Positions 1 to 4,806 of a DNA stretch of 5,873 bases are shown here, one piece after another. Source of the DNA: Thermoleophilia bacterium (GTDB taxonomy: Bacteria > Actinomycetota > Thermoleophilia > Gaiellales > F1-60-MAGs149). Numbering within the stretch: position 1 is the stretch's first letter; each line of letters begins with the position of its first letter. The translations under genes and the position numbers were made by a program. The notes beneath the pieces were generated by a model that was not told the origin of the DNA, did no database searches, and worked only from the letters and a program-made list of their open reading frames with translations. Location: contig JAEMTW010000124.1 of assembly GCA_016462095.1 (NCBI GenBank), positions 1 to 5,873 of the forward strand, in the 5' to 3' direction.

Positions 1-726
1 CTCTTGGAGATCCTCGGAGGCTCGGACTTGGCGCACGGTCTCGAGGGTTTCGCGGTGCACGATCGCTTCGGGCAATGTCAGACCCTCGGTCTTGAGCAGG
101 GTCTCCTTGATTGCATGCAAGGGGAGTTGAGCTCCAGCGGCCAGCTCGGCGGCGAGTTCGTGGGCAGTGGCGAGCGACGTGCCGGAAGGCACGACACGAT
201 TGACGAGGCCCCAGCGTTCGGCCTCGGCAGCGTCCATCCAACGGGCCGTCATCATCAACTCCATCGCAACGTGGTACGGGATGCGGCGGGGCAGTCGGAC
301 GGCGGCGGCCTCCGCGAGGATGCCGTGCTGGATCTCCATCAATGCGAAGCGAGCGTGCTCCTCGGCGATGATCAGGTCGGCGCCGAGCATCACCTCGAAG
401 CCACCACCAACCGCCATGCCGTTGACCGCAGCGATGACGGGCTTCCACAGGTTTTGCGGCGTCTCGAGGCCACCAAAGCCACCCTCGCCCCAATCGCCTT
501 CCATGCTCTCGCCATCGGCGGCAGCCTTGAGATCCCAGCCGGCACTGAAGAACTTCTCGCCCGCGCCCGTCAGGATGCCGACCTTCAGCGTCGGGTCGTC
601 GCGCAACAACTGCCAGGCCTCGTTGAGTTCGACACTGGTCTGTCGATCGATCGCATTGGCCTTCGGGCGATCGAGGACTACCTCGAGGACGCCACCGTGC
701 TGTGTCGTACGAACTGCGTTCGCCAT
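1..726 (-). CDS. CaiD-like enoyl-CoA hydratase/isomerase (crotonase family), 3' end cut by window edge
   Basis: The minus strand from an ATG at 724-726 stays open for 242 codons to the window edge, so about 20 C-terminal residues are missing if it matches the roughly 260-residue family length. The protein resembles carnitinyl-CoA dehydratase CaiD: near the start it has DRPKANAID, then TGAGEKFFSAGWDLKAAA at about 53-70 (first oxyanion-hole strand) and VNGMAVGGGFE at 101-111. E111 and E131 sit where crotonases carry their two catalytic glutamates. Crotonases hydrate or isomerise acyl-CoA thioesters in the cytoplasm, so a role in fatty-acid or related acyl-CoA catabolism is likely; carnitine as substrate is not implied. 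The start is supported by GGAGG at 733-737, six bases upstream. After E131 the usual Pro and Gly residues of the loop are replaced by an AEAAAV run. The gene diverges from the secreted protein at 939. Family confidence is high, substrate low. Confidence 0.93.
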   Translation of the reverse strand, partial: MANAVRTTQHGGVLEVVLDRPKANAIDRQTSVELNEAWQLLRDDPTLKVGILTGAGEKFFSAGWDLKAAADGESMEGDWGEGGFGGLETPQNLWKPVIAAVNGMAVGGGFEVMLGADLIIAEEHARFALMEIQHGILAEAAAVRLPRRIPYHVAMELMMTARWMDAAEAERWGLVNRVVPSGTSLATAHELAAELAAGAQLPLHAIKETLLKTEGLTLPEAIVHRETLETVRQVRASEDLQE

Positions 727-761
727 CTTTCGCCTCCAATGCGTGCGTGGAGAGAGTCTGG

Positions 762-775
762 CAGGCGCTCGCCTG
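762..775. repeat. 14-bp palindrome upstream of the crotonase gene
   Basis: CAGGCG and CGCCTG are perfect reverse complements separated by two bases, centred about 42 bases upstream of the crotonase ATG. The spacing and symmetry suit a dimeric transcription factor site or a short 5'-UTR hairpin. GC-rich DNA produces such palindromes by chance fairly often, so confidence is low. Confidence 0.35.
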
Positions 776-857
776 AACGCGGGACAAACCGCGTAGGCCA
801 CCAATCAGCGCTGCCGAGGAAGTGAGCCGGCACACAGCTATTGACGAAAGTGAAATC

Positions 858-885
858 AGCCAGCCAAAGCCCGCAATGGCTGGCT
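858..885. repeat. 8-bp inverted repeat, candidate operator
   Basis: The arms AGCCAGCC (858-865) and GGCTGGCT (878-885) are perfect reverse complements separated by 12 bases. The right arm overlaps the first base of a possible -10 box (885-890) for the secreted-protein gene, so a bound protein would block that promoter. As RNA it would form an 8-bp GC-rich hairpin, but no T-run follows, so a terminator is less likely. No binding protein can be named. Confidence 0.45.
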
Positions 886-938
886 AAGATACGGCCCCGC
901 CACGCGTTGTTATCGGCACTTATCGAGGAGACATAGAC

Positions 939-2495
939 ATGGGACCGACGTTGCGACGTGACAATCGCTCGCTGAAGCCAGCCGAGGCACCTGCGCGTCG
1001 AGCTGCGTTTGGACTCTCGCTGGCTGTCGCAGCCGTGGCCGCACTGATCGTCCCCTTTGCCGCATCCGCCCGCTCGATTCCGGACGGCCGGGGGTTTGAC
1101 ACTGCGGTGCCGTTCTACGGTCAGGCGGCAGTCGCAAAGCCCGTCGCACTTCAGAACGTGCCACAGAACCCGTTCATGGCGACCGGTAATTTCTCGAACA
1201 TCCACAACAACTCGTACATGACGGACACCTACACGCAGGCCGGGCCACTCGGCAAGAACACGTCGGTTACCTCCGTCTACGCCAAGGGCGAGTGCGCGAG
1301 TGTCACGTTCAACAGCAAAGGCCAGATCGTTGCGATCTGCCTGCTGCCCGGCAAGCCCGCGTACCTGACACTGATGGAGCCCGATACGCTCAAAGTGATT
1401 ACACAGCTGGCCTTGCCATCGGTACCCGCGACGAGCAAGAGTGGACGCGCCAACCGGATCTCGACGCGCGACTACACGGAACTCTCCGGTGGCTACTTCT
1501 TCCTCGACAACAAGGATCGCGCGGTGGTCTCGACCGCCACGCGCCACCTGATTACGTACAGTGTTGAGGGCAGTGGGAGCAAGCAGAAGTTCGTGGTAGA
1601 CACAGACGTCGACCTGACGGGTGCCGTCGCCGAAGGTGACGTGATCGAGTCGGCCCTGCCGGACTTCGCGGGCAACATCTGGTTCGTCACGCTCAACGGT
1701 GGCAAGGTCGGATACGTCGCGCACGAGACGAACGCAGTCTCGGTGATGGCCCTCCCCGCTGGCGAAGAGATCGCCAACTCGTTCGCAATGGGCAAGGACG
1801 GCGGCATCTACGTCGTGAGTACCGCTGCGATGTACCGCTTCGACCAGGCGACCTTCCCCACCGCCACGTGGCGCACGACGTACGCAAACTCGGGCGTGCA
1901 AAAGCCGGGCCAGAAAAGCATCGGTTCGGGCACGACGCCAACGATCATGCCTGGCGGTCGCGTCGCGATTGCCGACAACGGCAGCCCCTACGAGCGCATC
2001 GTGGTCTACGACACCAAGACGGGAGACAAGGTCTGTCAGGCACCGATCTCCCCGCGTGGCAAGTTCGCCACCGAGAATTCGCTGATCTCGGTCGGGAATG
2101 CCTTGATCGTGGAGAACAACTACGGCAACGAAAATGTCCAATCCGCGACGCTTGGTCGCACGACGATCCCCGGCATGACGCGTGTCGATGTCAGCAAGGA
2201 CGGCAAGTGCACGACCACGTGGCGTAACACCACGGAATCGGCACCTTCGGTGGTGCCGAAGTTCTCGGCTGCCACAGGCCTGATCTACACGTACACCAAG
2301 CCGAAGGGCCCAGGCACGATCGACCGCTGGTACTGGACCGCGATCGATTTCCGCACCGGCAAGCTGGTCTACAGCGTGCTGGCCGGCACCGGCATTCTCT
2401 TCAACAACAGCTACGCCTCGCTCTACGTGGGGCCATCGGGTGACGGCTACGTCGGCGTTATCGGTGGTTTGATCCGCGTGCACGACGCAGGCTAG
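939..2495 (+). CDS. Secreted protein of unknown function, probable beta-propeller
   Basis: This gene encodes 518 residues and I do not recognise the family. A long positively charged N-terminus with RR at 20-21 leads into a hydrophobic stretch at about 23-42. A signal-peptidase-like ASA site falls after residue 44, so export is likely; the RR pair leaves Tat export possible but the motif is weak. The mature part is rich in Asn, Thr, Gly and Tyr. It shows recurring units of the kind seen in PQQ/YVTN-type propellers, for example SKGQIVAICLLPG (126-138), FAGNIWFVTLNGG (243-255), MGKDGGIYVVSTAAMYRFD (284-302) and VVYDTKTGDKVCQ (355-367). Cysteines at 119, 134, 366 and 424 could form disulfides. 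The start is supported by GAGGAG at 925-930, eight bases upstream. A 621-residue open frame lies antisense over this gene (678-2543); the sense frame is preferred for its signal peptide, ribosome binding site and ordinary composition. The gene stands alone between two regulatory regions. A binding or scaffold role in the envelope is possible, but no catalytic residues are identifiable. Confidence 0.85.
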   Translation: MGPTLRRDNRSLKPAEAPARRAAFGLSLAVAAVAALIVPFAASARSIPDGRGFDTAVPFYGQAAVAKPVALQNVPQNPFMATGNFSNIHNNSYMTDTYTQAGPLGKNTSVTSVYAKGECASVTFNSKGQIVAICLLPGKPAYLTLMEPDTLKVITQLALPSVPATSKSGRANRISTRDYTELSGGYFFLDNKDRAVVSTATRHLITYSVEGSGSKQKFVVDTDVDLTGAVAEGDVIESALPDFAGNIWFVTLNGGKVGYVAHETNAVSVMALPAGEEIANSFAMGKDGGIYVVSTAAMYRFDQATFPTATWRTTYANSGVQKPGQKSIGSGTTPTIMPGGRVAIADNGSPYERIVVYDTKTGDKVCQAPISPRGKFATENSLISVGNALIVENNYGNENVQSATLGRTTIPGMTRVDVSKDGKCTTTWRNTTESAPSVVPKFSAATGLIYTYTKPKGPGTIDRWYWTAIDFRTGKLVYSVLAGTGILFNNSYASLYVGPSGDGYVGVIGGLIRVHDAG

Positions 2496-2519
2496 GTCGG
2501 CGTTTAGGGTGGCGTCGTC

Positions 2520-2540
2520 CGGCTGACAGTTGTTCAGCCG
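2520..2540 (+). terminator. Hairpin downstream of the secreted-protein gene
   Basis: CGGCTGA (2520-2526) and TCAGCCG (2534-2540) are perfect reverse complements with a 7-base loop, starting 24 bases after the stop codon at 2495. Position and stem strength suit a terminator, but no T-run follows. It would therefore be a non-canonical actinobacterial-type terminator, or instead an operator upstream of the next promoter. Confidence 0.4.
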
Positions 2541-2562
2541 CACGACCTCCGCTCCGAGCGTG

Positions 2563-2593
2563 TTGACATCTCTTGGCAGCCTTGTACTATAAC
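2563..2593 (+). promoter_or_regulatory. Sigma-70-like promoter of the oxidase operon
   Basis: A perfect TTGACA -35 box lies at 2563-2568. Two overlapping -10 candidates follow: TACTAT at 2585-2590 (16-base spacer) and TATAAC at 2588-2593 (19-base spacer). This short AT-rich patch stands out against GC-rich surroundings. Transcription would start near 2597-2600, giving a leader of about 30 bases before the ATG at 2630. It is the clearest promoter in the window. Confidence 0.7.
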
Positions 2594-2610
2594 CTCTAGT
2601 TTTAGAGTTT
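2591..2610. promoter_or_regulatory. Operator-like inverted repeat at the oxidase transcription start
   Basis: AACCTCTA-GTTT-TAGAGTTT is an 8-bp inverted repeat with one mismatch; its CTCTA/TAGAG core is perfect. It overlaps the end of the -10 box and the predicted start of transcription, the usual place for a repressor site. Candidate binders are the FCD/GntR protein encoded at 3768 or an unlinked regulator. It does not match the FadR-type TnGTnnnACnA pattern, nor the KstR pattern because AAC and GTT are five bases apart, so the binder is uncertain. Confidence 0.5.
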
Positions 2611-2629
2611 CAACCTGCTGAGGAGCGAG

Positions 2630-3601
2630 ATGTCTACGATCGAAGACCTTCCGGAGCGCACACTCGAGTCGCGCCTGCGCTTTACCCGCGACATGATGGC
2701 TGGCCCGATCTACCGCAAGTACGAGAAGGCCCTGCGCAAGACCTGGGACCCTGGCGAATGGGACTACAGCCAGGATCGCGCCGACTTCGAGAAGCTGACA
2801 CCCGAGCAGCAGAAGGGCATCGCGATGATCACGGTGCGCTTCCTCGCTGGCGAGCAAGAGGTCACCGACGAGCTCCTGCCGATGATCTACGCCGCGCACA
2901 TGCTCGGCAAGTTCGACTGGGTCATGTACCTCTCGACCTTTATGGTCGAAGAGGCACGCCACTCGCAGTTCTTTGCGATCTGGCACGACAAGGTGCTCGA
3001 CGCCGTCGAGCCCGACGAGCTTCGCCCCTACTGGATCGACCGCGAGAAGACCGTCGATCCGTCCGGCCGCTTCTCGACCGGCGAGCCCGTCTACGAAGGT
3101 CTGCCGTTCTACGGCCAGCAGCTGCTCGACGCCTGTCACGCAGGCGACATCCAGGCGATCGAAGAAGGCTTTGTCCGCTTCGCGACGCTCTACAACGTCT
3201 GGGTTGAGGGCGTGCTGACGATGCCGTCGTACGAGATCGTGATCGACACGTGCGACATCTGGAACGCGTTACCAACCCTCCGCCACGGCTTCAAGGAAAT
3301 CATCGCCGACGAGGGACGTCACATCACGTTCGGCACGACGGCCTGTCGCGAGCTGATCGAAGAGCATCCGGAGTACGCACAGATCGTGCACGACACGATC
3401 AACCTGTATCGCGGCAACGCGGTTGGCATGCTCGAATACCAGCGCTTCGTGCCCGAACTCAACCTTGACAAGTATCAGTTGCAGAAGGTTCGACACTACA
3501 AGAATCGCTGTCGCGAGCTTGGTATCGATGTCGACCAGACGCTGATCGACGACATTCTCGATCCCAGCATCGACTTTGTGATCGGTGTCGAGGCGGGCTA
3601 G
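2630..3601 (+). CDS. R2-like ligand-binding oxidase (R2lox), ferritin-like di-metal protein
   Basis: The 323-residue protein belongs to the ferritin-like superfamily and is related to ribonucleotide reductase R2, matching the R2lox group (Mycobacterium tuberculosis Rv0233) best. The six expected metal ligands are present: E75, E108, H111, E193, E228 and H231, in the contexts AGEQEVTDE, VEEARHSQ, YNVWVEG and ADEGRHITFG. V78 and Y188 occupy the positions of the Val and Tyr that form the ether crosslink in characterised R2lox proteins, and the ligand spacings (33 from E75 to E108, 35 from E193 to E228) match as I recall them. The family binds a Mn/Fe or Fe/Fe centre plus a fatty-acid-like ligand, activates O2, and has no established physiological substrate. 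The segment between H111 and Y188 is about 19 residues longer than in Rv0233. The start has GAGGAG at 2620-2625, four bases upstream. The protein is probably cytoplasmic, with no signal peptide. It is the first gene of a cluster with its own promoter. Automated annotation may call it a ribonucleotide reductase beta subunit; the Val/Tyr pair and the absence of a large subunit gene argue against that. Confidence 0.9.
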   Translation: MSTIEDLPERTLESRLRFTRDMMAGPIYRKYEKALRKTWDPGEWDYSQDRADFEKLTPEQQKGIAMITVRFLAGEQEVTDELLPMIYAAHMLGKFDWVMYLSTFMVEEARHSQFFAIWHDKVLDAVEPDELRPYWIDREKTVDPSGRFSTGEPVYEGLPFYGQQLLDACHAGDIQAIEEGFVRFATLYNVWVEGVLTMPSYEIVIDTCDIWNALPTLRHGFKEIIADEGRHITFGTTACRELIEEHPEYAQIVHDTINLYRGNAVGMLEYQRFVPELNLDKYQLQKVRHYKNRCRELGIDVDQTLIDDILDPSIDFVIGVEAG

Positions 3602-3603
3602 GA

Positions 3604-3771
3604 ATGAGCAAGCAATGGGCCTGTAATGAGCACGAGTGCGGCGTTGTCATCACGGCGGCAGACCTCGACGAGTTGGTCGCCAAAGTCAACCAGCACTTCA
3701 CCGAAGCACACGACAGTTACGAGCTCGAAGAGATGATCGAAGACGCGGCCATCGACGTCGCGGACGCGTGA
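3604..3771 (+). CDS. Small DUF1059-like putative metal-binding protein, 55 residues
   Basis: This is a short open frame starting with ATG two bases after the oxidase stop codon and ending in TGA at 3769-3771. The N-terminus has C7, H10 and C12 in the order CNEHEC; a helix-like segment ADLDELVAKVNQHFTEAHD follows, with H31 and H36; the C-terminus is acidic (ELEEMIEDAAIDVADA). The pattern of N-terminal cysteines, a middle TxxEL-like helix and an H-x4-H pair resembles DUF1059 small proteins, which are annotated as predicted metal-binding with no established function. The tight spacing on both sides (2 bases from the oxidase stop, 4-base overlap with the regulator start) indicates translational coupling. 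A metal chaperone, sensor or partner of the oxidase is a reasonable inference. The reading frame is near certain; the family call is made from the motif alone. Confidence 0.8.
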   Translation: MSKQWACNEHECGVVITAADLDELVAKVNQHFTEAHDSYELEEMIEDAAIDVADA

Positions 3772-4538
3772 GTCAGACCGCACCAGAGACCGAGCGCGAG
3801 ACCGTTCGCCGACTTGTCGAGCGAACGGTCTTTACGCCCGTGCGGGGTGCAGGCGCGGTGGCCGAGACGGTCGCTCGGCTCGGTGAGGCGATCGGGCTCG
3901 GGCTGCTCCGACCCGGCGATCGTCTGCCGGCCGAGATGCAGTTGGCCGCGGCCCTCGGCATCTCGGCCGTCTCGCTGCGTAGTGCGCTCGTCGTGCTCCG
4001 TAGCGCGGGGCTGATCGAGACCAGGCGTGGTCGTGGCGGCGGTACCTTCATCACCGAAGGCGCCGCTGTGGATCTCTTGCCGGCAGCGGATGCACCGACC
4101 GCCGGTGCGCTTGAAGACCTCGCGACCGAGCGTGCGGTCGTCGAGGGTGGTGCGGCTGCCCTCGCCGCAGAACGCGCAACGCCAGAGCAGTGTGCGCTGC
4201 TCGAGTCGATCGTGGACGGCATGCTCGGTATGCAGCCATTTGAGGCCTGGAGCGAACGTGACGCCCTGCTCCACCTCGTGATCGGCGACGCCTCCGGCTC
4301 GCCACGGCTCGTCACGCGCATCGCCGAACTGCGCGCCGAGGCCTATCGCATCAGCCGCTTCCTCCCCACGACCGACGCCGTCCTTGCGATCGCCGATCGT
4401 GAGCACGCCGAACTCGTGCGAGCAATCACAGCCAAGAAGCCCACTCGAGCACGGTCGCTGATGGAGGCACACGTGCGCGGTACCGCTCGCCTTCAGGCAG
4501 GGCTCGGCAAGATCACCAACGATCCGCGCAGTTCCTAA
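3768..4538 (+). CDS. GntR-family transcriptional regulator, FadR-type with FCD ligand domain
   Basis: From the GTG at 3768 the protein has 256 residues, the usual FCD/GntR length. Residues about 30-95 form a winged helix-turn-helix, with LRPGDRLPAEMQLAAALGIS, then LRSALVVLRSAGLIETRRGRGGG as recognition helix and wing (70-92). Residues about 115-240 form the all-helical FCD domain. D165, H169, H213 and H235 sit in the contexts RDALLHLVIGDASGS, REHAELVRAI and LMEAHV, matching the Asp and three His that bind a metal in this domain; such proteins sense carboxylates or other small metabolites. The GTG overlaps the preceding stop (GTGA), so translation is probably coupled; there is no clear ribosome binding site. 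An upstream ATG at 3636 in the same frame is rejected because it would add 44 mostly Arg/His residues out of frame over the small metal-binding gene. It probably regulates its own cluster, possibly through the site at 2591-2610. Confidence 0.9.
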   Translation: MSQTAPETERETVRRLVERTVFTPVRGAGAVAETVARLGEAIGLGLLRPGDRLPAEMQLAAALGISAVSLRSALVVLRSAGLIETRRGRGGGTFITEGAAVDLLPAADAPTAGALEDLATERAVVEGGAAALAAERATPEQCALLESIVDGMLGMQPFEAWSERDALLHLVIGDASGSPRLVTRIAELRAEAYRISRFLPTTDAVLAIADREHAELVRAITAKKPTRARSLMEAHVRGTARLQAGLGKITNDPRSS

Positions 4539-4595
4539 CGCGGCTGATATCGCTTGGTCGCCTGATACCGTGAGGTCGACCGAGGAGGCACCCCG

Positions 4596-4790
4596 ATGAA
4601 GGTTTTCATCACCATCGATCCCGACACCTGCGTGGGTATTGGCAAGTGCGAAGAGATCGCCGAAGAGGCAGTCGAGCTTGGCGACGACGGCATCTCGCAC
4701 GTCACGGGCGTTGCCGTCGACATGGATGTTGCGCGTGCGCTCTGCGACGGCTGTCCAACGGGCGCTATCTCAATCGTCGAAGAGGGTTAG
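4596..4790 (+). CDS. 3Fe-4S ferredoxin, likely P450 redox partner
   Basis: This is a 64-residue acidic ferredoxin. The motif C12-V-G-I-G-K-C18 plus C53-P54 matches the CxxXxxC...CP pattern of actinobacterial P450-associated ferredoxins, in which I15 replaces the Cys that would complete a 4Fe-4S cluster; a 3Fe-4S cluster is expected. These proteins carry electrons from a reductase to a P450 in the cytoplasm. An extra cysteine, C50, lies three residues before C53. Length and the TGAIS ending are typical. The start is strongly supported by GAGGAGG at 4582-4588, seven bases upstream. The 57-base gap after the regulator could hold its own promoter (TACCGT at 4566-4571 is a weak -10), or the gene may be the last of the oxidase cluster. 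The facing P450 ends 9 bases away and is the obvious partner. No ferredoxin reductase gene is in the window. Confidence 0.93.
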   Translation: MKVFITIDPDTCVGIGKCEEIAEEAVELGDDGISHVTGVAVDMDVARALCDGCPTGAISIVEEG

Positions 4791-4806
4791 CGCCTGTCGT
4801 TAGGCG
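4791..4806. terminator. Short inverted repeat between the converging ferredoxin and P450 genes
   Basis: CGCCT (4791-4795) and AGGCG (4802-4806) form a 5-bp stem with a 6-base loop that spans the entire 9-base gap between the two stop codons and the last P450 codons. It could act as a small bidirectional terminator, but the stem is short and there is no T-run, so this is tentative. Confidence 0.25.

Larger units (their letters stand above)
727..938. promoter_or_regulatory. Divergent intergenic region with operator-like inverted repeats
   Basis: These 212 bases separate two divergently transcribed genes and must carry both promoters. Visible structure: a perfect 6-bp inverted repeat CAGGCG-CT-CGCCTG at 762-775, about 36 bases upstream of the crotonase start; an 8-bp palindrome CAGCGCTG at 806-813; and an 8-bp inverted repeat AGCCAGCC/GGCTGGCT with a 12-base spacer at 858-885. 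TAAGAT at 885-890 fits the loose actinobacterial -10 pattern TAnnnT for the rightward gene, but no convincing -35 box lies at the right distance. The long inverted repeat abuts this -10, as expected for a repressor site. I see no coding sequence here. No confident -10 was found for the leftward gene. Confidence 0.5.

Noticed and set aside
4..825. 273-residue plus-strand open frame over the crotonase
   Set aside because: The opposite strand encodes a clear crotonase with both catalytic glutamates across the same region; this frame has no recognisable motif.
678..2543. 621-residue open frame on the minus strand over the secreted-protein gene
   Set aside because: It is rich in Arg, His, Val and Asp with no recognisable domain, overlaps the crotonase start, and lies antisense to a gene with a signal peptide and good ribosome binding site. 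Long antisense open frames are common in GC-rich coding DNA.
2582..2589. TTGTACTA as a FadR-type GntR operator
   Set aside because: It has the GT/AC core without the usual three-base spacing or full symmetry, and it falls within the promoter -10 region, where such a match is easily due to chance.
2630..3601. Ribonucleotide reductase small subunit (NrdB/NrdF)
   Set aside because: The Val/Tyr pair at the R2lox crosslink positions, the matching ligand spacing and the absence of a large-subunit gene nearby fit R2lox better than a functional R2.
3636..3767. Upstream ATG extending the GntR regulator by 44 residues
   Set aside because: The added sequence is Arg/His-rich low-complexity product of reading the small metal-binding gene out of frame. 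The GTG at 3768, overlapping the previous stop, gives the normal family length.
3717..4700. 327-residue minus-strand open frame over the regulator and ferredoxin
   Set aside because: It runs antisense through two well-supported genes and shows no family features.
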